NCBI GenBank assembly: GCA_027943335.1
Contig: BSBK01006737.1
Location: forward strand, 434,001-498,000
DNA: 64,000 bases
Source of the DNA: Chamaecyparis obtusa
Lineage: Eukaryota > Streptophyta > Pinopsida > Cupressales > Cupressaceae
Direction: 5' to 3'
The notes under the pieces were generated by a model. It was not told the origin of the DNA, did no database searches, and worked only from the letters and a program-made list of their open reading frames with translations. The translations under genes were made by a program, and so were the position numbers. This document shows, piece by piece, positions 35,018 to 46,019 of the stretch (position 1 is the first letter of the stretch; every line of letters starts with the position of its first letter).

Positions 35018-36004
35018 TGTAATACCCCAAAATTGGCACCTAATAAATTCAATCAATTTTGGTGCATTTTCATCAATTTTACATCTCCAAAGTCCTAGTT
35101 TCCTAGGTAATTTTCTCTCTCCTACCTGACTTAATTCGACTTGATGTCAATTGCAAAAACCCTAGATTGCATTAATCAAATATTAAATTTAATTCCTAAA
35201 GTCTCTGACTTTTATTAGCTAAATTACCCCTATGATAAATTAATTTAATTTTAAAAGCCCTAAGTGCTTTAAATTAAATTAAACCCACCCCATTTGGCTA
35301 ATATACATGAAAAGGAATTAATAATTACTTGTTATTTGAATGGACACTCCTTTTTGAATTAATAATTCACAATATTCCATTCTTTTAATTAAGTAATTTA
35401 TGCATTTTTGTCTCAAATGGGAATGAAGAGTCAAGAGTTTCAAATCAAGAACCTCTTCATTCAATTCCCGGGCTTGTCTATTTAATGAACCTCATTTCTT
35501 CATTCAAGGAGGGCAATTTTTGAGAGTAATTAAACTATAGCATTTTTTAGTCTCAATTTAATATTTTCAAGCTTTCATTTGCAATTAGCTTAATTTCTCA
35601 TTTAGCATAATATTGCATTCTCATATTAGATTAATTTGCTTAAATTCTCATAGTTTAATCTCTATTTCTTTCAAGCTATTTAGATTAAATTGCACTTCAT
35701 ATCTCTTTCAAGCTCTTAGTATAATTGCATCTTCATTCTCAATTTTAATTGCATATTCATCTTAGCTTAATTTCATTTTGTTCAATCTTCATGCTTTCAA
35801 ATCCTCCATTGTAGAACCAGTCTTATGGTTGTTGGCTCTCCAATCTGAGAGTAATCAAACACCCCGTCTACATAGGAGGCAATAGGTCGCTTCACCATGA
35901 ATTTTGAATTGAGTAATTCATACTCTCTCTCGTAATTTGATCATGTGAGTAATGACAATGTTGCGTGTGTGGTTGGATTAGAGGTCCACATTCAATTATA
36001 TACA
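35018..36004 (+). repeat. 3' LTR of element B (987 bp)
   Basis: Same start (TGTAATACCCC) and end (TATACA) as the 5' copy. It lacks about 26 bases near 35371 and carries about 30 substitutions against it by eye. GTGAC at 36005-36009 repeats the five bases before the 5' LTR. Confidence 0.93.
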
Positions 36005-38130
36005 GTGACTACTTCTTTGTCTTGACATGATTCATCAGATAAGGTATCCCACTCATAATCCTGGGAGTCATCACTATCTCCATCAGATTCTAAGGTATTT
36101 ACTTGAGGATAAAAATCTTGCATTGGGCTGGAGCTTTTGCCTTTGTATTGGTAGCCTACTCCGGATCTTTCTTGTTTTTCCCTCCAAGTAGGTTCAATGG
36201 GTTCTAGTAAACCTCTATTCCTTTGGCATAAGGGTCCTCTTCCCTTGTATCCCATTTTTTGCATTATCTCAAACCCTTTCCCATATTGCTCGGTTTGTAT
36301 ATTAACATGCTGGATTCTTTCCATGGGAGTGTTTGAGGTATCCTCTTCATCATGATAAAGCCATTGAAGGACTTCATTCTATTCCTTGTCAAATGCTGCT
36401 TTGTCACTTTCTCTTACGAAGTAAGAGTTATACTTATGAGGCAAATGTTCTTTTGATGGTTTGCCATGTGTTCTTGGAGATGTGGGCATGTCAAATAGGG
36501 AAATAGAGTATTCCCCTACTCCTTTGGAACTAATTTTGCATTGTTTGTCAAATGCATCCATCATCTCATCCATTTTCTTGTAGTTTTTCCTTTTAGCTTC
36601 ATCTTTTTCTTCTCTAGTAGGTTTGTAGGGTACTATCTCTGATTTAGGTGCTTGATCTGAACTTTCATTTATAGTTGGACCCTCGTAGCTCATCTTTTCC
36701 TTTCCCTTAGTTGATGTTGTTGAGCTAGCATGAGGAGGGTTTGGAGTAGTATTTAATGTTATTATAGGATCATCCATTTTGGTATCTTCAATGGTGGATC
36801 TTTGAATGATTCCTTCCCAGTTATGTGGAATAAATAGCTCATGAAGGGGTTTGAGTGCATTGCAATATTGGAATGTGTTTGAGTCCCCTCCAACCGTAAT
36901 TTCTTCACCCATGTACAAAAAATTGATGTATTGGTGGTATGTGGATGGGACTACTTGCATCTCATGGATCCATGGTCTCCCCAACAAAATATTATAAGTT
37001 AACTTCATGTCCAATACTTGGCAATTGGTATCCTTCTTGATAGGTCCCACTTGAATGGGCAATATGATCATGCCTTTAGAGGCCCTTTCAACTTCATCAT
37101 AAGCCTTAATGGTGATTCTTTTTGTAGGGTCGATGCAAGACTCGGACAACCCTAAGGATTTAACAAGACTTAATGTACAGATGTTAAGGCCAACTCCTCC
37201 ATCAATGCGAGCTCTTTTGACTCTATGGTGTTCAATCAAGACCTCTATATGCAGTGGTATGTTTTGAGGATGAGTAATAGACATGTCATCTTGGTTGGAG
37301 AATGACAAGAAATGGGGTGCAATGAGATGACCTACCATGTTTTGGAACTTCCCCTCTTTTAAGTTAGTAGGAAAATTCATCTCTACTAGAGCTTTTTCTA
37401 AAATTTCCTTATGGTTAGGGGATAGCTTCACTAGCTCCAAGATAGAGATTTGCGCAGGAGTTCTTTGCAACTGATCTACCAAGCTATAAGGTTTTACTAT
37501 TGTAGAAGATTGCTTGATCACTATGTTGGACTGCAGAGTGCTAATAACTTTGGGAGCAACCCCTTGTAGGGTAATCCTCAAAGTTTGCCCTCTTATAATA
37601 AAATTTGATGTCCCTTTTTGGGGTTGTTCCTTGATTATTATAGCATTCACAATGTTATCATAAGGTGGCACAAAGTTGATGTTATTTCTGCTTTGTTTCT
37701 TGCCATTAGATGACTCCCCTTTGTCATGCTTGCACAAGGTTTGTTTGAATGTTGTATGGTCTTCATTGCTTTGAGGTCCATCAATGGTGATCATGCCATT
37801 TTCAATTAAATCTTGCACTATATTCTTTAGCTGCAAGAATTCATTTGTTGTGTGCCCTCGAATCCTATGGTACTCACAATGGCTATTGGCACTCCACCAA
37901 CTAGGCTTGTTGTGTGGCTCATAAGGCTGGATGCTAGGTAGAGTAGTGATATTATTAGCTATGAGGGTCTTTAGTGCCTTTTCAAGGGGTTCACCCAAGG
38001 GTGTGAAGTTCCTTTGAGGAGTTGGCACCAAATATTTATCGAACTTAGTACTCCTCTGATTATTTCCTTGGTTACCACTATTGGCATTGTTGTTGGAAGG
38101 TGCATGGGAGGTCTGGTTGGTATTATTCAC
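36005..38130 (-). pseudogene. Gag end, protease and G-patch of element C, upstream side of the B insertion
   Basis: 583 codons are open (38130-36379), then one stop (36379-36381), then open to 36005 where B inserted. The gag knuckle CEYHRIRGHTTNEF has lost its last Cys (about 37865-37825). Protease: LHIEVLIEHHRVK, active site IDGGVGLNIC (Asp-Gly-Gly at 37195-37203), YNILLGRPWIHEMQVVPSTY. G-patch at 36290-36170: IMQKMGYKGRGPL and SGVGYQYKG. The acidic phrase DYEWDTLSDE ends the piece. Confidence 0.88.
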
Positions 38131-38309
38131 CTAGTTAGGTGTTCTTGTATGAGAAAATGGAGTCACCTTCATGTTGCTAGAGTCAACAACTCCATCATTG
38201 AATATTCCCTTATTGTTGTTTTTATACCGATTATTGCTATTGAACCAATTCTTATTTTGATTGGTGCCATTTTTGGAGTTTTTATTGTTAGAGTTGTTCT
38301 TGTTATCTT

Positions 38310-39470
38310 TTACAATTTCAATTCTCCACTCTTAACCAACACTTCTTCTGTTGTTACTCCATTTTCTATGAGGTCTTGAAATGTCTTGGGACATTGCATT
38401 CTCAATCGGTAGTTCATCTTGGTGCTCAAACTATTAATGAATATATCCATTTTTTCCTTCTTGGGCACACTCCTAGGATACCTCACAAATATCGTCCTCC
38501 ACCTTTGTAAGAAAGTGAGTAGTGCCTCTCCATCTTTTTGTTCAATGTTGCATAATGTTATCATCGTGACCTCATGCTTGATGTTGTATGAGTAATGGGC
38601 CACAAATTTTGAAGCTAATTCTTTGAAGGTTTTTATGTCAGAGGGTAACTTAGAAAACCACTCCATAGCCATGCCTCCTAAGCTTCTTGGGAATAGTCTC
38701 ATTAAATAGGTGGTATCGTGCATGAACTCTAAGCTCAATGCACACAACTCATGTAAGTGATCTTGTGGATTTGACGTTCCTTCATACTTGTCATATTTGG
38801 GGAACACTACATTGATTGGGAATGGTGCCATTATCAAACTTTTATCAAACGGGAATGGGCACAATGCTTCGATGGAAAAGGGTTTAAAAGCCTTGCTTTG
38901 CTTGATTGTATCCAGTTGCATTTGAAATATCTTAAACTGTTTGTTCATAATGTCTATGGCACTTTCTTCAACTTCGGGTGGTTTTAGTTGATTTACATCA
39001 TAATCTCGTGGGAGTTTGAGACCTGCTCGGGCTAGGTCCATGAAATACTTCTCTTTATCTCTTGCCATTGCCTTTTCCATGAGTCTTAAGAAATAGGGGC
39101 ATTGAACAACTTCATCAACTTTATCATTGGTGGCATCATCGACAGTTGGTTCAGTGTTAGTTCTTTGGTGGGTGGTATCAATTCCTTGAGTATTTTGATC
39201 CGCCCCTCCACTATTGGCATTGCCTTGGTTATTTATGTCAATGCCCCCATTATTTTCATCACCTTGGTTATTAGGATCAATGCCACTATTGCTTTTATTA
39301 CCCAAACTACCATAGTACATCATGTTGTCTTCCACTTCTTGTTTGAGTGATTTTTGGGGTACTCTTGGAGTGGTAGACTCGTCTCCTGGGTAAGGGAGTT
39401 CTTGTCTTAAGTAAGTTCTATCTACTTGTAGAATTTTCTTAACGTAGTAGGATCTAGTAAAAGCAGGCAT
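38310..39470 (-). pseudogene. gag N-terminal part of element C
   Basis: The start is chosen at the Met 39468-39470 because MPAFTRS matches the starts MTITTRS (A, B) and MVETRAS (D). Asn/Gly repeats (GIDPNNQGDENNGGID, about 39290-39180) precede the capsid-like domain (ALCPFPFDKSL, PKYDKYEGTSNPQDHL, AMEWFSKLPSDIKTF, about 38860-38480). It is open to 38310, where a frame change separates it from the gag C-terminus at 38130. Confidence 0.85.
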
Positions 39471-41784
39471 GAACAAACCACTTGGAAAACAAGAATCAAT
39501 CGTGCCCTTGGCCAAATCCTTTGTAAAATTTACAAAAATGGTGTAAAACAAGATTTTTGACCAAGCTGAAAGTTGGAGCAGTAAGAACATATAAAAGGGT
39601 ACTCAAATGTATGATCAAAATTTTCTGACCCCCCTACAAATACTCTCTATTTGCCCTTTTAGATTTCTGGGCATCACTGAATTGAGCGTAGGTGTGACTT
39701 AATTTTGCATAGGCGTGAACTAGTATTTTGTTAGGCGACACTTTCCTATTGATAGGTGACTTTCCAATTTTAATAGGCATGATTCAATATGTTCTAGGCG
39801 TGACTTGCCTGTTGATACATGTTTTCATAAAAGTCACAGGCATGACTGAACCTCTAATAGGCGGGATTATTTTGCGCCCAGGCGACAATTCTCTGACCAG
39901 GTTGTAAGATTTTGAATTTTTAAAAACTTTTTAAGATCAGGTCCTTTGAAATTTTCTTGTTTGAAAATAAAAAACAATCCCAACACACACATCAATTTTT
40001 CATCATGTCCCTAAAACAATCTAATGTGTATATTCTCGATCATTTCCACAAGTATAACACAAGAAAGAATTCCAAGCAGCTTACCTAAAGTCAGATTTGG
40101 CTCTTAACATGGCTTCAAAAGGTAGTCTTGCTACTTTATCCGAGATTTATTGTGGATTCTGTTCAAATAGATCTTAAATTTTCATCCCCCAAGTATGTTA
40201 ATGGGTTTCCCACACGTACCAAGGTATGATTTTGCATAATCTGTGAAGACTACTAGAGGAAATTTGAAAAATTTAAAATCTGTTTGTCACACACCCCATT
40301 AAGGATGCATGTGTTTCATTTTATAGTGGGCCAGATTCTCACGGTAAAAGCAAGTGTATCCCACTTTGGGTTGTCTCTCTCACCGGCCTCGTTAAGGCAC
40401 AACTCGGGAGGCTAGCCCACTAAATCTTTATTTTAACTAGCATGTATATTGAAAGTAAGAAGTGAACTTAGGATGACAAGTTTGGGAGTTTGATTCACTT
40501 AAAAAGTGAAGAGCATATCGCTATTGTCTTTCTTTGTTCCAAACACTCAAACACCAGTTTGTTCTTTCCCAATCTGTTAACAAGGAGATTCTTAAAATTG
40601 AAGTGTTTGGTTCATTTCTTGTTTTAATTAAGCTATGTTCAAAAGTAATGCCACAATTTAATCAAGTGCAAGCTTGAATAGAAGAATACCTTTCCTTTGT
40701 AGCTAACCTAAGCTAGGGGCATTTTTGAAAGGTTTTGTCATTGTTTTTCAACTCACCTTGGCAATAGCCTCCTCCAAATGTGCTTGTCCACCAACAAGTT
40801 AGTCAACACTAACAAACACTATGAGGGGAAACCAAAATAAAAAATTGAAGGAGCAACACTTATGTATGAATTTTATAGAGCTTATTTGCAAATTTCCAAA
40901 GAAAACTTGATTTAAGGACTAAAAATCCAATTTAGAGAGACAAACTTTGATTTATATGCTTGAACAATTGCAAGGTAATTCTGAAATACCTGATTGTTCT
41001 CCTCTTGTGTAGTCTCAAGAACAACTTTAATTTGCTCAAAGTTCTCCTTCTTAATCTTCTTTGCTAGAGCCTTTCCTTCTTGGTTAAATCTACTTTTCGG
41101 CTTTTGTACTTTCCTGTGGTTGCTTATTTACTGTTAAATCATATAAACAGGGAGTTAGACAAATGATTTAATCAGATTAATAGTAAATAAAGACAACAGG
41201 TAGCAGGCGATATTGTCTAGCTAATAGGCGTGAACAAATTGTTAGCAGGCGTAACTTTATTGATAGCTAGCGACACTTTGTAGTGACACAGACGATACTG
41301 AAAATTACACAGGCATGAACAATTTATCACAAAGCACAAACATAACTTAAATTTGCGGAAAATGATTTATGCTAAGCGACAACTTATAACAGTAAGCGTG
41401 AATTGAGAAATTATAAGCGTGACTATTATTCAAAATGGCGAAGCAAAGTGTAAAGGTAGGCAATAATAGATTGTGGCAAAGTGATACTCTCTGAGTCACA
41501 TGCATGAATTTAAGCACCAAAGGCTGAATGCATTAATCTCATAGGCGTGAGCGACTAATTTGTAGGTGACTACTGAGTACTCAAAACTGCGTAGAATTTG
41601 CATGCCAAGAGTGAATCTTCAGATAACAGGTGTCAGGACAGAGATTGTAGGTGGCAGTAAAATGACTGCAGGCGTGAACGAATCTCCTGTAAGCATGACT
41701 TCACTAGTTTCCTGCAAAATATTCATGGAAAATAGAAAATACAAGCATGCGAATTATGATGAAAATGATGAAATGAGGCCTAGG
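39471..41784 (-). other. Untranslated leader of element C with CG-word clusters
   Basis: No gene seen. Two clusters of the word AGGCGTGA (plus strand) and its variants AGGCGACA, AAGCGTGA and AGGCATGA lie at 39686-39900 and 41210-41710, well over a dozen copies at irregular 20-45 base spacing. The part between (39950-41150) holds ordinary AT-rich sequence. Confidence 0.65.
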
Positions 41785-41802
41785 GCCCCATGATGGGTGC
41801 CA
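41785..41802 (-). other. Decayed primer binding site of element C
   Basis: The minus strand reads TGGCACCCATCATGGGGC, three transitions away from the tRNA-Lys site of A, B and D. Two of the three are at CG dinucleotides, as expected for methylated old DNA. It starts two bases after the LTR end at 41805. Confidence 0.82.
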
Positions 41803-41804
41803 TT

Positions 41805-41818
41805 TGTGTGATGATGAT
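41805..41818 (-). repeat. End of element C 5' LTR, left of the D insertion
   Basis: Fourteen bases (plus strand TGTGTGATGATGAT) complete the LTR continued at 57207-58127. The solo LTR at 2929 begins TGTGTGTGAGTGAT in the same way. The last five bases, ATGAT, are duplicated after D. Confidence 0.85.
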
Positions 41819-43091
41819 TGTAATACCCCAAAAATGGGCTATAAGTTCATTAACCTCCTATATCATCAAATCATATGAAATCGACATCAAAGTCCTAATC
41901 TAAGGCACATCTAAACATCATCAAATCTAATTGATTATCTTAAATTTTGCATCGGAGAATATTCCTAATAATATTCCTAATTATCTTAATTATCTTTAAT
42001 TTTATAATTATTTGGCAATAAATCACATTTATCCTAAAATTTGATTAATTGAATATTTTCATATTTAATTAATTAGATTTAATATTTGCCACTTAATTAT
42101 GTAATTAAATTTAATTCTATCTATTATTAATTGTATTATTTAATTTTGACAATAAATCAAAATTCCTATCTTTAATTGATTAAATTCTTATTTAATTAAT
42201 TAAAGCATGTTGTCATTATTTAATAATATAATTTTTAATAAAAGTTTGAATAAATAGTTAATTAACCCATAAATTAATTATTTATTTTCAAAAATCAGTT
42301 GAGTTGAGGATAAATCACTTTATTTATTTATTTAATTCTTAATTATTATGCATATTCAAAAGAAACAGTTAAACTCCAAATTAGAAAATCAATGCAAGTT
42401 ATTGACTTTTTGGAACTCAACATCCTTTTGGAGTTCAAAAAGCTGATCTAAACTCTAATTTGAGTTAAAAAGCTGTTTTTGCATGTTTTTGCATGATTTT
42501 GAGAATTAACTATCTTTTATGATCAGATAACTCAAAAATCAAGATGAGTTAATTTGAGTGATTTATGGCTTTTATTCATGCACCTCCAAAGCCCTGGATT
42601 TCTATAAATTAAGGCTTTAGCTCTTCACAAATCATCTCATATTTTGCACAATCACGCTGGAGAATTGGAGACTGAGGAATCAACTTGCGAATTCAAAGCT
42701 TTGTGAGATCAATCTTATTTTTTTTGCATTCATATTACATATCATTGTTAGATTCATAGCATATCAATTTTCAATAGCATTCATAGCATATCAATTTCAT
42801 TTAGCATAGATTTCATATCAGTTTTTACAATTATTATTGCATAGAAAAATCCAAAAAATAGCTTAATTGCATTTATTCCATATCCATCTTTTGCATTCAA
42901 ATCCTTCATTTAGGTGTCGTCTAGGTCACTGATCTTGATTACAATCTAAGAACATTAATCTCGCACCTATTAGAAGGCAGTAAATCGCTTGGTTAGATAG
43001 CTTTCAATTTTGCATGATTTTGATTATAGCTAACCTCTAATGTTTTACTGAGTGTTGTGTCTACAGATCAGGTATAATTTTCACACACACA
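41819..43091 (+). repeat. 5' LTR of element D (1273 bp)
   Basis: Starts TGTAATACCCCAAAAATGGG and ends CACACACACA. A TATAAATTAAG box at 42603-42613 is a good promoter candidate. The stretch GCATGTTTTTGCATGATTTT (about 42480) has one more 10-base unit than the 3' copy. The first 15 bases are shared with the A/B LTRs, while the rest is unrelated by eye. Confidence 0.94.
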
Positions 43092-43095
43092 TTTC

Positions 43096-43113
43096 TGGCG
43101 CCCACCGTGGGGC
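43096..43113 (+). other. Primer binding site, element D (tRNA-Lys CUU)
   Basis: An intact TGGCGCCCACCGTGGGGC lies four bases after the LTR, complementary to the 3' end of plant tRNA-Lys(CUU). Confidence 0.93.
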
Positions 43114-44525
43114 AACCCACCTTTGCATGCTGGTTTTGATTTTTTTGGGAGCTAAAACCCCAAAGTTTCAAAGATTTAATTTTATCTCCCAAACGGCTTC
43201 GAATTTTGATCTGAAATTTTTTTTACAGGTTGGTGACATGTCATGAAAGCTACAGTAAAAAATTTAGAATTTTCTGAGATGTTTTGAATTTTTAATAATT
43301 TTTTCTTGAAATTCTGGAAAAAATTAATATCTGACGCAAATCAGCATATTTTTTGAAAATTTTTATATTTTCGGAAAGCTCTTTAAATTCTATAGGGGGT
43401 CCATTCTTTGTGTTTTAAATTTAGACATGATATCATAGCTCAAATAGTCAATTTACAAAAACTGGTCTGTTTTGATAAAATGGGTCTCTAGGGCACAAAT
43501 GAAGAGGTTTTTCTAAAATTTTTGCATTTTTGGAAAGCTCTCTGTTTTTTAGCAGGGGTCTCTATTCTGAATTTCTATTTTTGTGGCCAAAATCATATCA
43601 AAAAAATTAGATCTTGTTGACTAGGTCAAATGCAAAAAAAAAAATAAAGTTTTGTGATGGGTATGCACTTATTTTTTTTACATGGTTCAATGAATGATAT
43701 GAGTTGTCATTTGGGTTGATTGCTGGTTATTATTACTGATAATAATTGATTTTTAGAGCTAACCCTATGGTTTTCATAAGTTGAATATATTTTGCATATC
43801 TTGTTTGCTTGTTTGCTTGTTGGAGAGTTCGTCACTTGCTTGCATGGAAAAGCTCAACAAAAATTGCTAAAAATCAAGCAAAATCTACTAAGTGCGTTGC
43901 AAGGATCCCAGGTATTCTCCTTCATCTAATAATATTTTGATTTGGGACTTAAAATAAATCTCTTATGTGTCAAGCTTGTGTGCATCTTTTCATGCTTTTG
44001 ATCTATTTCTACACACTTGCATAATTGATACTAGGTTGTGAACCCTTAAGGATTCATTAAGTAGTCTTAGAATACTTGTGATTGATCTTGATTGCTATCT
44101 TGGGTTATTGGACTCGCTAATCCGCCGGCCCCTCATTTCCGCCCCGTGGTTGCAATCTCAGCGCCATAAAGGGGAGGGGTCAACAGGACAGAAGCGTTAA
44201 ATGTTCCACTTGGCAACCCTTTTGTGCTTTTAGGAACTCACTTGTTTTCTAAGTTGGGGACTCATTTTTAGCTTGTGTGAGGTGTTAAGTGTTCCACCTT
44301 GTCGACTCATCTCATATTTGCTTTAAACGTTAAGTGTTCCTCTTTCTACTTTTTGGATGCTTTTGGTAGATTTGCTTTCGGAACATACATCTGTGCTCAC
44401 ATAGTAATTAGGCCCTATGAACACTATTTGTGATTCTTGAGAGATTGGATTCCTAGCGAAATCCTTCTTGACGATAGAATCCTTGTAGGTAGGGAGGATA
44501 CTTAGTGCGTTTCACATTCAACTTA

Positions 44526-44715
44526 GTTAGTGAGTCTTCTCTTATTGATCGACACATTCTCTCTCCGGAGAGGTTGATAGATCATGTGGGGTTGATATCA
44601 CAAGCTTTGGTGAATCAAAATTGGTTAGTGCGTCTTCTCTTATTGATTGATACATTCTCTCCCCGGAGAGGTTGATAGATCACGTGGAGTTGATATCACA
44701 GACCTTGGTGGAACA
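44526..44715 (+). repeat. 98-bp tandem duplication with palindrome in D leader
   Basis: Two copies, offset 98 bases, read GTCTTCTCTTATTGATYGA then ACATTCTCTC[TC]CCGGAGAGG and GATATCACA. The first holds the perfect palindrome CTCTCCGGAGAG (about 44561), flanked by GATC-containing arms, so a stem-loop is possible in RNA. Confidence 0.75.
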
Positions 44716-45440
44716 AAACTTTGTCTTAGCGTGTCGGATTAATCTGCTTGCTTTGTTTGGGTTAAAAGTGAAGAGGTGTCAAAACCTCGAATCTAGAGCC
44801 AAGTCCCCTTGTGGTATACTATTGTGAGTCATCTTTAGAGAGGGTTAACCGTAGCGGACAATCCCTTCACAGGGAAAACTGCATTGACGGAACCTCAAGC
44901 GGTAATAGCCATTTTCGCCATGGTAGTGACAACCGCTATATAAATGTCCTTGTGGAAGAAATCTCCACGGGTATGGTTCATTGTTGGGTTGTCAGATCTC
45001 CCTAGCAGCTCTTGAAGATTAAGTTCTCAGACTGTGTCAAAACCCTGGTGCGCCGGGATTGGAGTTCACCCCTTTGAATCATAAAAGTTGCAGAGTCAAA
45101 CCATTACTAAAAACCTTAGAGAGGCCAATTTTTCATTCTCAGGTATATGTGTGTTATTGCAAAACTTTTCAGAACATACACAATTAGTACTCTCAGGGAT
45201 TAGCACAATTTGGTCACTTGATTGTTCATGCGCAAGGTTGCTTTTGCCCTTGATCATTGTTTTCAGACGTGCTTGGAATCACTTGCTTGCTGTTCTGTGT
45301 GCTTATTTATCTACTTGGCTATTAAAAATGATCAAATCTGGTATAACCTTCAAAATCTGGACAGTACAATTTGCAAACAATCCAAAACTGAAAATCTTAA
45401 ATTTTGCAAAAATTGACGTAAAGTTCTTTCTGGAGTCAAA

Positions 45441-45560
45441 AGTCATTTCAAGAATTCAAAAGTCGTACGAGTTTTGTCAAGTGTCATTTCAGCATTACCC
45501 AACTATCGTATGAGTTTAGCAACTGTCATTTCATAGACTACCCAGTGTCGTACGAGTCTG
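45441..45560 (+). repeat. 42-bp degenerate repeat carrying TCGTACGA in D leader
   Basis: TCGTACGA, TCGTATGA and TCGTACGA start at 45463, 45505 and 45548, each paired with a TGTCATTTCA-like word 22-24 bases before. The octamer is a perfect palindrome. This is the D counterpart of the CG-word clusters in the A, B and C leaders. Confidence 0.7.
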
Positions 45561-46019
45561 CAGAGTGTTGTTTGGAAAAATTTGAGAAAGTTGTCAGAAA
45601 TTGTCAAATTGCAAGATATCCAATGTTTCCAGCCTAGTTCCAGAATCTGTCAAAAATATCATTGTGTCAGAACAGAGCAGTAGCTATTGAGCATTCTACC
45701 ATTTTCTGAGTTTGATCTTTTGAATCCGATCTAGTCTTCTGTTTGATCAATTTGAGTCCTTTTTATCTCGTGTCAAAACCTTGTCATAACTATCAATCTT
45801 CAATCAATCAATCTTCAAAAACAAACTAAGTGTTGAGAACTCGTGTCCGCTATCTTTTGGGCGATCTATCCCATGCATCCAGGGCACAGTTTCCTTCACC
45901 CACATCTCATCAGATCTTCAAAACTATCATAATCTTGACAAGGTTGCGTCATCCAATTTTCTCAAATCAAATTGTTCTTCAGTTGTCTTCATCCTTTTCT
46001 TCTGTTTCATTCAAAGTTA

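Larger units (their letters stand above)
17991..36004 (+). mobile_element. Element B: complete Tat-type retrotransposon, 18.0 kb
   Basis: LTR to LTR, with 5' LTR 17991-19004, tRNA-Lys site 19008-19025, leader, gag from 21218, pol to 29142, a 5.9 kb post-pol region carrying an antisense PMD gene, polypurine tract and 3' LTR 35018-36004. It is flanked by GTGAC at 17986-17990 and 36005-36009. It inserted into element C in the opposite orientation. By eye the LTRs differ by about 30 substitutions plus a 26-base deletion in the 3' copy, roughly 3 percent, so it is clearly older than D. Gag and pol contain more than a dozen stops. Confidence 0.95.
43114..46019 (+). other. Untranslated leader of element D
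   Basis: 2.9 kb with no protein recognised. It contains three GTTAA[AG]TGTTCC words (44197-44342), the 98-base duplication at 44526-44715 and the 42-base CG repeat at 45441-45560. A 141-codon open stretch at 45088 has only a TTG start and no recognisable motif. Confidence 0.7.

Noticed and set aside
45088..45513. 141-codon open stretch in the D leader as an extra upstream gene
   Set aside because: It starts with TTG, has no recognisable motif, and no equivalent was found in the leaders of A, B or C.
43114..46019. tRNA or rRNA genes in leaders or tails
   Set aside because: No cloverleaf with conserved A and B boxes was found; the tRNA-Lys match is limited to the 18-base primer sites.
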